Positions 17,207-26,773 are shown, counted from the stretch's first letter. The stretch: DNA of 64,000 nucleotides from Roseithermus sacchariphilus (GCA_003285105.1 CP030158.1:372001-436000); one strand, 5' to 3'. Notes: generated by a model not told the origin, from the letters alone. Numbers and translations: made by a program.

Positions 17207-18253
17207 ATGAACCGCCGTCGCTTCCTCCAGACCACGCTCGCCGGGGCCGCCGTGCTCGGGCTGAGTCGCTGTGACGAAGGACCGCTGCCGCGCTGGCGTG
17301 GCTTCAACCTGCTGGAAAAGTTCACCGACCGCCAGAACGCCCCGTTCGTCGAGGACGACTTCCGCATGATGGCCGACTGGGGCTTCAACTTCGCCCGGCT
17401 GCCGTTGTCGTACTGGTGCTGGTCAACGCCGCAGGACCCGTTCGAGATGGATCACGCGGTGATCGATGAGATCGACCAGGCGGTTGAATACGGGCAGAAG
17501 TACGGCGTTCACGTCAACCTGAACCTGCACCGGGCGCCGGGCTACTGCGTCAACCCGCCCGCGGAACCGCTGGACCTGTGGACGGACACGCTGGCGCAGG
17601 ACGCCTTTGCCTACCAGTGGACGTTCTTCGCCGACCGCTACAGAGGGCTGTCGAACCATACCGTCAGCTTCGACCTGCTCAACGAACCGGCTCACGTCGA
17701 CGAGCCCACGTACGCGCGCGTCATGCGCCGCGTCATCGATGCCATCCGCAGCATCGACCCCGACCGGCTGATCGTGGTCGACGGCCTCCGCTGGGGGCGC
17801 GATCCAGTGCCGAGCCTGGCCGACACCGGCGTCTGGCAGAGCACGCGCGGGTACGATCCGATGCTCATCAGCCACTATCGCGCCGGCTGGGTCGGCCGAG
17901 ACACCTGGCCGGAGGTCGCCCTGCTGCAATGGCCGTACACCGAGGGCGACCAGACCTACGACCGGGCCTGGTTGCGCGACGAGATCATCGGACCGTGGCA
18001 GCCGCTCGTCGAGCAGGGCGTGACGGTGCATGTGGGCGAATGGGGGGCTTTCCGGCACACGCCCCACGACGTCGCCCTTGCCTGGATGCGCGACTTCCTG
18101 GAACTGTGGCAGGAACGCGGCTGGGGCTGGGCGCTGTGGAACTTCCGGGGGGCCTTCGGCCTGCTGGACAGCGGCCGCGGCGATGTCGCTTACGAAGCGT
18201 TTCACGGGCACGAACTGGACCGGGCCATGCTGGAGCTGCTGCAGGCCTATTGA
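17207..18253 (+). CDS. glycoside hydrolase family 5-like protein (Tat-type lipoprotein signal)
   Basis: 348 residues with a GH5-type (beta/alpha)8 barrel. FDLLNEP near residue 162 supplies the acid/base Glu, and VHVGEWGAF near 272 the likely nucleophile Glu. WALWNFRGAFGLLDS near the end is typical of cellulase-like members. The N-terminus NRRRFLQTTLAGAAVLGLSRC carries a twin-arginine motif and a Cys, so the folded enzyme is probably exported by Tat and lipidated. Family members hydrolyse beta-glucans or mannans; substrate not decidable here. No SusCD genes adjoin. Confidence 0.87.
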   Translation: MNRRRFLQTTLAGAAVLGLSRCDEGPLPRWRGFNLLEKFTDRQNAPFVEDDFRMMADWGFNFARLPLSYWCWSTPQDPFEMDHAVIDEIDQAVEYGQKYGVHVNLNLHRAPGYCVNPPAEPLDLWTDTLAQDAFAYQWTFFADRYRGLSNHTVSFDLLNEPAHVDEPTYARVMRRVIDAIRSIDPDRLIVVDGLRWGRDPVPSLADTGVWQSTRGYDPMLISHYRAGWVGRDTWPEVALLQWPYTEGDQTYDRAWLRDEIIGPWQPLVEQGVTVHVGEWGAFRHTPHDVALAWMRDFLELWQERGWGWALWNFRGAFGLLDSGRGDVAYEAFHGHELDRAMLELLQAY

Positions 18254-18436
18254 TCCGGTGCCCGGTTCTGGTTTGCTGCGAAGCGGCGCCCGGTTTCGGC
18301 TCGGATTGCGAGACGGGCGGAACGGCTCCGAGCCGGAACGTTGCCGCATCGAGGGGGTACCGTGCCCCCTGCGCGTCCGGCGCGCGGGACAGTCATGATG
18401 TGTTCTCGCTGCTCTGTGTAGCCTCCGAGATCGACG

Positions 18437-18835
18437 ATGGAACCGTACACCCTTGCCCGGCTCGGGGCGTGGGTTGCCGTGGGCGGGTTGACCCTCCTGG
18501 CGCTGTTGCAGGTGCTGCTGGCCTTCGGCCTGCCGTGGGGCCGCCTGGCCTGGAGAGGCTACACCGGGCGCCTGTCCCGGTCCCGACGCCTGGCCGGCCT
18601 GCTGGGCGCCGGCCTGCTAATCCTCGGCAGCCTGTGCCTGCTGGAGACGGCCGGCCTGCTGGTGGTGCTGGACGCGCCGCGATTCGCCCGAATGGGCGTC
18701 TGGGTGCTGACGGGCGCCCTGGTGCTGAACACCATCACCAGAGCCCTCTCCTCCAGCCCCCTGCAACAGCGCGTGATGGCCCCCATCACCCTCCTCCTGA
18801 GCCTGGCCTGCCTGCTGGTCGTCTTCGGCACGTGA
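18437..18835 (+). CDS. small integral membrane protein, function unknown
   Basis: 132 residues with four hydrophobic segments (about 10-30, 50-75, 80-100 and 112-131) and few charges between them. The positive-inside pattern around GRLAWRGYTGRLSRSRRL suggests an ordered topology. No family recognised. It lies 183 bp after the GH5 gene. Its last codon and stop fall in the first unit of the 19-bp repeat at 18829. Confidence 0.65.
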   Translation: MEPYTLARLGAWVAVGGLTLLALLQVLLAFGLPWGRLAWRGYTGRLSRSRRLAGLLGAGLLILGSLCLLETAGLLVVLDAPRFARMGVWVLTGALVLNTITRALSSSPLQQRVMAPITLLLSLACLLVVFGT

Positions 18836-18904
18836 CCCGGCGCCCGGCACGTGACCCGGCGCTCGGTGCGTGACCCGGCGCTCGGTGTGTGATCCGGCGC
18901 AGCG
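18829..18904 (+). repeat. four tandem 19-bp units
   Basis: Four copies with period 19 and core CGTGACCCGGCGC; the last copy is degenerate. The array begins in the end of the membrane protein gene (its TGA is within unit 1) and runs into the spacer before the TolB-like lipoprotein gene. Confidence 0.85.
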
Positions 18905-18978
18905 GCTTGCACCGCGGCGTGCGAAGCGGCATCTTGAGGCGTTCCCGGTGTCTGTCTTCCCCTCCGCCCGTGCCGCCG

Positions 18979-20496
18979 ATGCCCGCTCCCTCCCTGCTCT
19001 CCCACGCGTGGCCGACCCTCGGCCTCATCCTGCTCGCCCTGTCCCTCCCTGCCTGCGGCGACGACCTCGGTGCCTTCGAAGGCGCCACCGCCATCGGCGA
19101 CGCCCCCGACGGGGCCGTCGCGTACGACCCGGCCTCGGGCAGCTACCGCATCACCGGCGGCGGAGCCAACATCTGGGACACGTCCGACGCCTTCCAGTAC
19201 GTCTGGCGCCGCACGGCCGGCGACCTCGTGCTGGAGGCCGACGTCGCCTGGCCCGAACCCGGGGGCGACCCGCACCGCAAAGCGGGGTGGATGGTCCGCG
19301 GCGACCTCACCCCGGACGCCGCCTACGCCGATGCCGTCCTCCACGGCGACGGCCTGATCGCGCTGCAGTACCGCCCGGAGGCCGGCGGCCCGACCTACGA
19401 AGTGCGCGCCCCCTTCCCCGCCCCGGCCCGCCTCCGGCTGGAACGCCACGGCGACCTGTTCACGCTGTCGGCCGCCCCGGACGGCGGGGACTTCCACCCC
19501 GTCGGCTCGGTGACGGTCCCGCTGCCCGATACCGTCTATGCCGGCCTGGCCGTGACGGCCCACGACGCCGACGCCCGGACGACGGCCGTCTTCTCGAACG
19601 TCGGCTTCGCATCGCTCGGAGTGATCCCCGACGAAGACCGGGTCGTCGAGAGCACGCTGGAGATCATCGACATCGAGACCGGCGTGCGCCGCATCGTGCG
19701 CCGCGCTCGCGAACACTTCGAAGCGCCGAACTGGTCCCGCGACGGCTCGACGCTCCTCTACAACAGCGGGGGCCGGCTCTACACGATCCCGGTCGATGGG
19801 GGCACGCCGACACTGCTGGACACCGGCTCGGCCACCAACTGCAACAACGACCACGGGTACTCCCCCGACGGGCGGCAGATCGCGCTGAGCCATGCCCCGG
19901 AGGGACGCCCGTCGCTCATCTACGTCGTCCCCGCCACAGGCGGCGAGCCGCGCCTGGTGACACCGCAGGGCCCCTCCTACTGGCACGGCTGGTCGCCCGA
20001 CGGCCGGACGCTGGCTTACTGCGCCGAGCGCAACGGCGAGTATGACATCTACACCATCCCCGTCGCAGGCGGCCGGGAGCGCCGGCTCACCACGGCGCCG
20101 GGCCTGGACGACGGGCCGGACTATTCGCCCGACGGCCGGTACATCTATTTCAACTCCGTCCGTACCGGCCGCATGGCCATCTGGCGTATGCGTGCCGACG
20201 GCCGCGAGCAGATCCAGCTGACCCACGACGAGGCCTACGGCGACTGGTTTCCGCATCCCTCACCGGACGGGCGGTGGCTGGCCTTTCTCTCGTACGAGAG
20301 CAGCGTGGAAGGCCACCCCCCCAACAAGAACGTCTGGCTGCGGCTCATGCCCGCCGAGGGCGGCGAAGCCCGCGTGATCGCCACGCTCTTCGGCGGGCAG
20401 GGTACGCTCAACGTGCCGTCGTGGTCGCCGGACAGCAAGGCGTTTGCCTTCGTCAGCTACCGGCTGGTCGGCCCGGAGCGCGGGGACGCGTCCTGA
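18979..20496 (+). CDS. lipoprotein with LamG/DUF1349-like domain and TolB-type beta-propeller
   Basis: 505 residues from ATG 18979. The first ~21 residues are a lipoprotein signal (LALSLPAC). Residues about 30-210 form a jelly-roll domain resembling DUF1349/concanavalin-like folds. Residues about 220-500 are a propeller with repeated [40 protein letters not shown] and [10 protein letters not shown] blades, as in TolB. Such proteins bind partners or sugars at the cell surface or in the periplasm; no enzyme signature is visible. An in-frame start at 18889 would add 30 residues and place the signal internally, so it is not used. Confidence 0.83.
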   Translation: MPAPSLLSHAWPTLGLILLALSLPACGDDLGAFEGATAIGDAPDGAVAYDPASGSYRITGGGANIWDTSDAFQYVWRRTAGDLVLEADVAWPEPGGDPHRKAGWMVRGDLTPDAAYADAVLHGDGLIALQYRPEAGGPTYEVRAPFPAPARLRLERHGDLFTLSAAPDGGDFHPVGSVTVPLPDTVYAGLAVTAHDADARTTAVFSNVGFASLGVIPDEDRVVESTLEIIDIETGVRRIVRRAREHFEAPNWSRDGSTLLYNSGGRLYTIPVDGGTPTLLDTGSATNCNNDHGYSPDGRQIALSHAPEGRPSLIYVVPATGGEPRLVTPQGPSYWHGWSPDGRTLAYCAERNGEYDIYTIPVAGGRERRLTTAPGLDDGPDYSPDGRYIYFNSVRTGRMAIWRMRADGREQIQLTHDEAYGDWFPHPSPDGRWLAFLSYESSVEGHPPNKNVWLRLMPAEGGEARVIATLFGGQGTLNVPSWSPDSKAFAFVSYRLVGPERGDAS

Positions 20497-20651
20497 TCGG
20501 GCCGGGCCGGACTCCGGCGCCGGAACCGGGCGAGGGCAGGAACCGGGCGGGGGCATCGAGGTTGTCGGCTCGCCGCGCGGGGTCTGGCCGGATCGGCCGC
20601 TCCGTGCGGGGTGCTTCCCCGGTGTTCCACGGCCTGCCCTTTCGTACGTCC

Positions 20652-21005
20652 ATGGTTCCCACCGTACCCGTCTGGCTGCAAACGGCCGCGCTGCTCATGC
20701 TGTCGAACGTGTTCATGACGTTCGCGTGGTATGCCCACCTGAAGGATCACGCAGCCCGGCCCTGGTTCGTGGCGGCGCTGCTCTCCTGGGGCGTGGCGCT
20801 CTTCGAGTACCTCGTGCAGGTGCCGGCCAACCGCATCGGATACACGGCCCTCTCACTGGGCCAACTCAAGGTCATGCAGGAGATCATCGCCCTGGCGGTG
20901 TTCATGCCCTTTGCCGTACTCTACATGAAGGAGCCGCTCAAGCTCGACTACCTGTGGGCGGCGCTCTGCCTGGTGGGGGCCGCGTACTTCATGTTCCGCT
21001 CCTGA
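20652..21005 (+). CDS. DUF486/DMT-family small membrane protein
   Basis: 117 residues with four membrane helices. The sequence NVFMTFAWYAHLKD, EYLVQVPANRIGY, LGQLKVMQEI and PLKLDYLWAALCLVGAAYFMFR matches the conserved DUF486 family of short DMT-like proteins. Transport is suspected for the family, but no substrate is established. The longer frame from 20274 belongs to another frame's shadow. It ends 33 bp before the convergent histidine kinase gene. Confidence 0.88.
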   Translation: MVPTVPVWLQTAALLMLSNVFMTFAWYAHLKDHAARPWFVAALLSWGVALFEYLVQVPANRIGYTALSLGQLKVMQEIIALAVFMPFAVLYMKEPLKLDYLWAALCLVGAAYFMFRS

Positions 21006-21038
21006 GCCGTCCCGCTCCGGCAGGGTACCGGGTGCGGC

Positions 21039-22220
21039 TCACGCGGTGCCCGGCCCGGCGGCGTCCCGGGCATCGAGGCGGCGCGGAAGCCGGACGGTGA
21101 AGGTGCTGCCCTCCCCTTTCCGGCTCTCGACGTCGATGGTGCCGCCCATCAACTGGACCAGCCGGCGGGTGATGGACAGGCCCAGGCCGCTGCCGACTTC
21201 GCCTCGCGCCTCCGGCTCCTGCCGGAACTCCTCGAACAGGCTGGGCAGAAACGCCTCGCTGATGCCGATGCCGGTGTCCCGGACTTCGAGGTGCACCCGG
21301 TCGTCCTCGGCCCGGATGCGCACGCGGACCTCTCCCTGCCGGGTGAACTTGAGGGCGTTGGAGAGCAAGTTGGCCAGCACCCGGTGCACGGCATCGGGGT
21401 CGAGCGAGACGTCGACCGGCTCCGGCGGAGCCTCCAGCGACAGGGCGAGCCCCTTGGCGGCGGCCTGCGGCTGGAACAGCGCCAGCGCTTCGCGCACCAT
21501 GGCCACCAGGTCGAAATCGTCGGTGCGGAGCGCCGGCGAGCGGCTCTCGAGCCGCGCCATGTCCAGCACGGAATTCAGCGTCCCCATCAGCCGGCGTGCG
21601 GCGGTCGCAATCATCCCGGCAAACTCCCGCTGCCGCTCGGGCAGTTCCTCCAGGAGCACGTCGGCAAACCCGATGATGGAGGTCAGCGGCGTGCGGATCT
21701 CGTGGCTCAGGTCTGCCAGGAAGGCGGACTTATGGCGGTTCATGGCCTCCGCCTCCTCCCTGGCCTGCCGCAACGCCTCCACCTCCGCGGCCTCCCGCGT
21801 CACGTCGTCCACGAGCAGCAGGAGGGAGGACACCGCTCCGCCGGACGCCCGCTGCGCCGCGCCGTACCAGACGGTGACGCGCTCGTCCCCGGACCGGGTG
21901 CGCACCCGCAACCGGAGCCGCAGGCCTCCCGCGTCCGGGTCCCACGCCGCCAGCGCCTCGGCCAGCCGTCCCCGGTCTGCCTCGGCCACCAGCCGCCCCT
22001 CCGTCAGCACCGTACCCACCATCTCGGCGGCCGTCCAGCCGAAGAGTTGCTCGGCGCGGGGCGACCAGCGGCACACCCGGTACGCAGCATCCACCCGTAC
22101 CGGCGCCAGCGGACCGCCGCCCAGCGCCGCCTCGATCGCCTCCCAGCCGGCCACCGACGGCTCCACGGCCGCCCCGTCCGAGGCCGGCTCCGTCCCGTCT
22201 GTGTGCTGGGCGTCTGCCAT
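21039..22220 (-). CDS. PAS-domain sensor histidine kinase
   Basis: 393 residues. A PAS domain spans about residues 25-140 (VDAAYRVCRWSPRAEQLFGWTAAEMVG). A HisKA domain follows with the phospho-acceptor His in FLADLSHEIRTPLTSIIGF. The ATPase domain shows NLLSNALKF, DTGIGI, GSGLGLSI and GSTFTVRLP. No membrane segment is visible, so it is a cytoplasmic sensor. No response regulator gene lies nearby, which makes it an orphan kinase. The upstream frame continues without a stop, but ATG 22220 gives a clean start just ahead of the PAS domain. Confidence 0.9.
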   Translation of the reverse strand: MADAQHTDGTEPASDGAAVEPSVAGWEAIEAALGGGPLAPVRVDAAYRVCRWSPRAEQLFGWTAAEMVGTVLTEGRLVAEADRGRLAEALAAWDPDAGGLRLRLRVRTRSGDERVTVWYGAAQRASGGAVSSLLLLVDDVTREAAEVEALRQAREEAEAMNRHKSAFLADLSHEIRTPLTSIIGFADVLLEELPERQREFAGMIATAARRLMGTLNSVLDMARLESRSPALRTDDFDLVAMVREALALFQPQAAAKGLALSLEAPPEPVDVSLDPDAVHRVLANLLSNALKFTRQGEVRVRIRAEDDRVHLEVRDTGIGISEAFLPSLFEEFRQEPEARGEVGSGLGLSITRRLVQLMGGTIDVESRKGEGSTFTVRLPRRLDARDAAGPGTA

Positions 22221-22384
22221 GCGGAACCATGCGCGGACCCGCGGCCCCGGCAGGGCATCGGGCCTCCACGCGCTCGTCGTGTGATGGGTACAGGGAAGCG
22301 ACCCGACGGGCAACGCCTCCCGGCTAGGTCCGGGTCCATGTACGACGACGGGGGCCGGGGGATTCCCCGCCGCAGCGCAGGGCG

Positions 22385-23824
22385 TCAGTCCGCCGGCGTC
22401 CAGGCCCGCATGCGGTCGTGCAGGTACGGCAGCAGCCGATCCTGCGAGACGCGGACCTGCTCCAGCGAATCCCGGTCGCGGACGGTGACGGTGCCGTCGG
22501 CCAGGGTGTCGCCGTCGACGGTGATGCAGAACGGCGTGCCGGCTTCGTCCATCCGGCGGTAGCGCTTGCCGATCGAGCCCTTCTCGTCGTACATCACGTT
22601 GAAGACCGTGCGCAGATCCGCCTCGATGGCCCGGGCGATCTCGGGCATGCCGTCCTTTCGGACCAGCGGGAAGACGGCCGCCTTGATGGGCGCCACCTGC
22701 GGATGGAACTTCAGCACCACCCGCTGATCGCCCTCGACCTCCTCCTCGCGGTAGGCCTCGCACAGCAGCATGAGGATGGTGCGGTCGAGCCCCACCGACG
22801 TCTCGACGACGTACGGGATGTAGCGTTCGCGCGTCTGCGGGTCGAAGTATTCCATCTTCTTGCCGGAGTACGCCTGGTGGTTGCGCAGGTCGAAGTCCGT
22901 GCGGCTGTGGATGCCTTCGATCTCCTGCCAGCCGATGGGAAACTCGTACTGGATGTCGTGGGCGGCGTCGGCATAATGCGCCAGCTTGTCGTGCCGGTGC
23001 CAGCGCAGCCGGGAGGGGCGGATGCCGTTGTCGAGGTGCCACTGCATGCGCTTCTCGCGCCAGGCCTCATAGGCTTCCATCTGATCGCCCGGGCGGACGA
23101 AGTACTGCATCTCCATCTGCTCGAACTCGCGCATGCGGAAGATGAACTGCCGGGCCACGATCTCGTTGCGGAAGGCCTTGCCGATCTGGGCGATGCCGAA
23201 GGGGATCTGCTGGCGGCTCGTGTTGAGCACGTTGAGGAAGTTGACGAAGATACCCTGCGCCGTCTCCGGCCGCAGGTAGATGGTGTTGTTCCCCTCGGCG
23301 AGCGCCCCGAGCTGCGTCTCGAACATCAGGTTGAACTGGCGCACCTCGGTCCAATCGAAGGCCCCCGAATCCGGCGCGCGGATCTGCTCGTCCATGATGA
23401 TCTCGTAGAGCGCCCGCGGCATGTCGTCGGCGTGCAGCGCCTCGACGAAGCGCCGGTGCACGGCGTCGGCGTGCTCGTCCTGCCCCTGCCGGCGCAGGCG
23501 GGCGATGTGCTCTTCGATGAGCTGGTCGGCCCGGTAGCGTTTCTTCGACTGCCGGTCGTCGATCATCGGGTCGTTGAAGGCATCGACGTGCCCGGAGGCC
23601 TTCCAGGTGGTCGGATGCATGAGGATCGCCGCATCCAGGCCCTCGATGTTATCGTGCTGGTAAACCATGGCCTGCCACCAGCGGGCCTGCACGTTGCGTT
23701 TCAGCTCCACCCCGAGCGGGCCGTAATCGTACACGGCGCCCAGCCCGCCGTAGATCTCGGACGACTGGAAGATGAAGCCGCGGCGTTTGCTCAGCGAGAC
23801 GATTTTATCGAGGAGATCGGACAT
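22385..23824 (-). CDS. glyQS: glycyl-tRNA synthetase, class II homodimeric type
   Basis: Charges tRNA-Gly. 479 residues from ATG 23824. It has KRRGFIFQSSEIYGGLGAVYDYGPLGVELKRNV at the N-terminus and class II motif 2 with FRNEIVARQFIFRMREFEQMEMQYF. Motif 3 has TSVGLDRTILMLL, and the anticodon-binding domain reaches the C-terminus. This is the eukaryote/archaea/Bacteroidota-type single-chain enzyme, not the alpha2beta2 type. A second Met nine residues upstream is possible. The leader on this strand contains a terminator-like hairpin about 80 bp before the start, which suggests attenuation or a promoter boundary. Confidence 0.95.
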   Translation of the reverse strand: MSDLLDKIVSLSKRRGFIFQSSEIYGGLGAVYDYGPLGVELKRNVQARWWQAMVYQHDNIEGLDAAILMHPTTWKASGHVDAFNDPMIDDRQSKKRYRADQLIEEHIARLRRQGQDEHADAVHRRFVEALHADDMPRALYEIIMDEQIRAPDSGAFDWTEVRQFNLMFETQLGALAEGNNTIYLRPETAQGIFVNFLNVLNTSRQQIPFGIAQIGKAFRNEIVARQFIFRMREFEQMEMQYFVRPGDQMEAYEAWREKRMQWHLDNGIRPSRLRWHRHDKLAHYADAAHDIQYEFPIGWQEIEGIHSRTDFDLRNHQAYSGKKMEYFDPQTRERYIPYVVETSVGLDRTILMLLCEAYREEEVEGDQRVVLKFHPQVAPIKAAVFPLVRKDGMPEIARAIEADLRTVFNVMYDEKGSIGKRYRRMDEAGTPFCITVDGDTLADGTVTVRDRDSLEQVRVSQDRLLPYLHDRMRAWTPAD

Positions 23825-23901
23825 GGTCGGCAGGTGGTCGGCATTCAGCAAGCCCGGGCGGCCCCGGCGCGGCGCGAGGCCGCGCGGCGGGAGCCGCTAC
23901 G

Positions 23902-23932
23902 AAAAAAGGCACCTCAACGGCCTGAGATGCCT
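23902..23932 (-). terminator. intrinsic-terminator-like hairpin in glyQS leader
   Basis: On the minus strand, AGGCATCTCA, a 6-base loop (GGCCGT) and TGAGGTGCCT form a 10-bp stem with one G-U pair. Six T follow directly. It lies 78-108 bp upstream of the glyQS start, and no leftward gene lies between it and the divergent rluE gene. A leader attenuator or a block to upstream transcription would both fit. Confidence 0.6.
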
Positions 23933-24024
23933 CGTGCGCGGAGGAAGGTAGAGGAACGTCCACGGGTCTTCAAGGATTCGTTAAAAACTCAGAAATCAGC
24001 ATTCCCGAGGGGCCACAGAGACCA

Positions 24025-24609
24025 ATGCCGCGCCTGATCCTGTTCAACAAGCCCTACCACGTCCTCTGCCAGTTCACCGATGCGGACGGGCGGGCGACGC
24101 TGGCGGACTTCGTGCCCGTGCCGGGGGTCTATCCGGCCGGACGGCTGGATTACGACAGCGAGGGGCTCGTCGTGCTCACCGATGCCGGGTGGCTCCAGCA
24201 CCGCCTCAGCGACCCCCGGCACAAGCTGCCGAAGACCTACTGGGTGCAGGTCGAGCGCATCCCGGACGACGCGGCACTACAGCGCCTCGCCGAGGGCGTC
24301 GTCATCCGGGGTCGCCGCACCCGGCCGGCGCGGGTCGAGCGGATGGAGGCACCGGCGGTCTGGGAGCGCGATCCGCCCATCCGGTACCGCAAGCACGTCC
24401 CCACGGCCTGGCTCGCGCTGCATCTGCGGGAGGGCCGCAACCGGCAGGTCCGCCGCATGACGGCCGCCGTCGGCCACCCCACGCTCCGGCTGATCCGGCA
24501 GGCCGTCGGCCCCTGGACGCTGGGGGACCTGCGACCCGGGCAGTGGATCGAGGTGCCGGCGCCGGCGCACCCGGACGCGCTGGCCCGGCTGATGCACGAG
24601 CGGCGTTGA
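24025..24609 (+). CDS. rluE: 23S rRNA pseudouridine synthase, RluE-like
   Basis: 194 residues of the RsuA/RluB/RluE family. The N-terminus [15 protein letters not shown] is typical. The catalytic Asp is in [17 protein letters not shown] near residue 48. [25 protein letters not shown] near the C-terminus is the family signature. RluE isomerises one uridine of 23S rRNA (U2457 in E. coli). The short form without an S4 domain fits RluE best. It is divergent from glyQS, with a 200-bp shared spacer. Confidence 0.87.
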   Translation: MPRLILFNKPYHVLCQFTDADGRATLADFVPVPGVYPAGRLDYDSEGLVVLTDAGWLQHRLSDPRHKLPKTYWVQVERIPDDAALQRLAEGVVIRGRRTRPARVERMEAPAVWERDPPIRYRKHVPTAWLALHLREGRNRQVRRMTAAVGHPTLRLIRQAVGPWTLGDLRPGQWIEVPAPAHPDALARLMHERR

Positions 24610-24645
24610 CCGGCCGCCGCGCCCCTCCCGGCAAGCGCTCCTGCG

Positions 24646-25389
24646 TCATCCTCCCATCAGACCCCGCTCGGCCAGCGACGTGTACGTGGTCCCGGCGATG
24701 ATGATGTGATCGTGCACCGGGATCCCCATCAGCTTCCCGGCCTCGACGAGCTGCCGCGTGATGCGGATGTCCTCCCGGCTGGGCTCCGGGTTGCCCGACG
24801 GATGGTTGTGCAGGCAGATGACGGCGGCGGCATTGTCCAGGATCGCCTTCTCGAAGACGGCCCGGGGCTCGACGATGCTGGCCGCCAGCCCCCCCTCGCT
24901 GAGTGTGTAGTCGCCCTGGATGACGTTGGCCGTGTTGAGCAGCACGATCTTGAAAATCTCCTTCTTCAGATCGCGCATCAGCGGGCCGTAGACGCTGGCC
25001 ACGTCCGCCGGACAGGCCACCTGCACGCGCTCGCCGCCGCGCTGGGACTCCGCCCGGCGGCCGATCTCGAAGGCCGCCATGAGTTGCACCGCCTTCGCCG
25101 GACCGATCCCCGCGATCCGCGTCAACTCCTTCAGGTTCCGGCGAGACAGGCCGTGCAGGGACCGATAGGCCCGCAACAACGCCTGCCCGAGTTGCACGGC
25201 CGAGAGGGGACCGTGCCGGGTGCGCGTCCCGCTGCCGAAGATGAGGGCGATGAGTTCGGCATCGGACAGGGCACCGGGACCGCGCTGCATCAGCTTTTCG
25301 CGGGGGCGATCCCCTTCGTCCCACTGGTGGATGGGAGCATGATAGCGGATCTCCGGCTCCATCGCCGGGGCGGGGTCGACGTCGGGCAT
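24646..25389 (-). CDS. radC: RadC-family JAB/MPN-domain protein
   Basis: 247 residues. The N-terminal helix-hairpin-helix part (DRPREKLMQRGPGALSDAELIALIFGSGTR; LKELTRIAGIGPAKAVQLMAAFEIGRR) is followed by the MPN domain. The JAMM metal motif is HNHPSGNPEPSRED. RadC was long called a DNA repair protein, but its biochemical role is unsettled. An upstream TTG in frame reaches to the rho stop and would add 42 poorly structured residues. ATG 25389 (or 25362) is more credible. Confidence 0.9.
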   Translation of the reverse strand: MPDVDPAPAMEPEIRYHAPIHQWDEGDRPREKLMQRGPGALSDAELIALIFGSGTRTRHGPLSAVQLGQALLRAYRSLHGLSRRNLKELTRIAGIGPAKAVQLMAAFEIGRRAESQRGGERVQVACPADVASVYGPLMRDLKKEIFKIVLLNTANVIQGDYTLSEGGLAASIVEPRAVFEKAILDNAAAVICLHNHPSGNPEPSREDIRITRQLVEAGKLMGIPVHDHIIIAGTTYTSLAERGLMGG

Positions 25390-25511
25390 GGCGGCAGGGC
25401 AGGCGGGTGGGCAGACCGTCGCCTTCCAGACACCCGCTCCGCCTCCGCATAACGTCGAGCCTGCGTCTTCGGAGGGGCTCATCCCCTCGCGCCGGCGGTT
25501 CGGAACCCGAT

Positions 25512-26624
25512 TCAACCGGCGGGCACGAGTTCGTTGTAGAGCACCTCGTTGGACGGCGTCTGCTGCAGGTGCCGGATGAGCGCCTGCATGGCCTCGATGG
25601 GCGGGCGGCTGTTGAGCGCCCGGAAGAGCCGGTGATGTTGCTGCGTGTACTCCCCGAGCAGGCGCTCCTCGTTGCGCGTGCCGCTCTTGCGCAGGTTGAT
25701 GGCCGGGAAGATGCGCTTGTCCGCCATCTGGCGGTCGAGCACGATTTCGGCGTTGCCCGTGCCCTTGAACTCCTCGAAGATGACCTCGTCCATGCGGCTG
25801 CCCGTCTCGATGAGCGCCGTGGCGATGATCGTCAGCGAGCCGCCGCCCTCGATGTTGCGCGCCGCCCCGAAGATCTTGCGCGGGATCTTGAGCGCATTGG
25901 CATCCAGACCGCCGGACATGGTGCGCCCGGAGCCGCCCATGAACAGGTTGAAGCTGCGCCCGAGCCGCGTCAGCGAATCCAGCAGCAGCACCACGTCCTT
26001 GCGCAGCTCGACCAGCCGCTTGGCATACTCCAGCGCCAGCGTCGCAACGCGGACGTGGTTGTCCTCCTCCCGGTCGTTCGACGAGGCAAAGACGGTGCAG
26101 TTGGTCGTCCGCCGGAAGTCCGTCACCTCCTCGGGCCGCTCGTCGACCAGCAGGGCGACGAGCTCGATGTCCGGGTGGTTCTGCGAGATGCCGGCCGCCA
26201 TCTTCTTGAGCATCACCGTCTTGCCCGTGCGGGGCGGCGCCACGATCAGCGCCCGCTGGCCTTTCCCGATCGGCGCGGCCAGGTCGACCGCCCGCATCGT
26301 GATGTCCCGCGGGCTCGTCACCAGGTTCAGCTTCTCGTTGGGGAAGATGATCTGCCCCGAGTCGAACGGCCTGGTTTTCGCCCAGACCCGGGGATCCACC
26401 CCCATGATGGAGTGGATGTAGCTGACCTGCATGGCCCCTTTGCGTCCGGGCCGGAGCGTGCCTTCGAGCAGCACGCCGTCGCGAATGTTGAATTTTCGAA
26501 TCAGCGGCGGGGGCATGAAGGGATCGTTGTCCCCCTTGGGAATATCCTGCCGGAACTCTCGGATGAAGCCGAACTTCTTGTCTCCGATCATTTCCAGGAT
26601 GCCGCGAAACTGGGTTTTTGCCAT
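25512..26624 (-). CDS. rho: transcription termination factor Rho, short divergent form
   Basis: RNA-dependent hexameric ATPase. 370 residues, beginning directly in the cold-shock RNA-binding domain (GILEMIGDKKFGFIREF). The N-terminal helical RhoN domain of E. coli Rho (419 aa) is absent. Walker A is APPRTGKT (129-136) and the DERPEEVTDF segment is intact. The usual TFDEP..RHVQV motif reads SSNDREEDNHVRV (181-193), and the Q-loop region reads MGGSGRTMSGGLDANAL. The R-loop (EEFKGTGNAE) is normal. It may be the only Rho or a second, specialised one. The 576-bp upstream spacer has no gene. Confidence 0.88.
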   Translation of the reverse strand: MAKTQFRGILEMIGDKKFGFIREFRQDIPKGDNDPFMPPPLIRKFNIRDGVLLEGTLRPGRKGAMQVSYIHSIMGVDPRVWAKTRPFDSGQIIFPNEKLNLVTSPRDITMRAVDLAAPIGKGQRALIVAPPRTGKTVMLKKMAAGISQNHPDIELVALLVDERPEEVTDFRRTTNCTVFASSNDREEDNHVRVATLALEYAKRLVELRKDVVLLLDSLTRLGRSFNLFMGGSGRTMSGGLDANALKIPRKIFGAARNIEGGGSLTIIATALIETGSRMDEVIFEEFKGTGNAEIVLDRQMADKRIFPAINLRKSGTRNEERLLGEYTQQHHRLFRALNSRPPIEAMQALIRHLQQTPSNEVLYNELVPAG

Positions 26625-26773
26625 AAATGACCTGGCGGGCTTCTCACGCCCTGCTGTGATACGAAACGAGTACGGACGAGTACGAACGGGAAGAAGAACA
26701 CGAGCCGACCACGATCACCGGATCGCTCCCGGCGGGAAGGCGTTTGGCGATGGGGACACGCGAGGACGTCCAC

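Noticed and set aside
23825-24024. T-box riboswitch before glyQS
   Set aside because: No stem I specifier structure or T-box core sequence could be recognised; only the terminator-like hairpin is supported.
25390-25515. N-terminal extension of RadC from a TTG next to the rho stop
   Set aside because: The added residues are Pro/Ala/Gly-rich and unlike the family, and an ATG fits just before the conserved domain.
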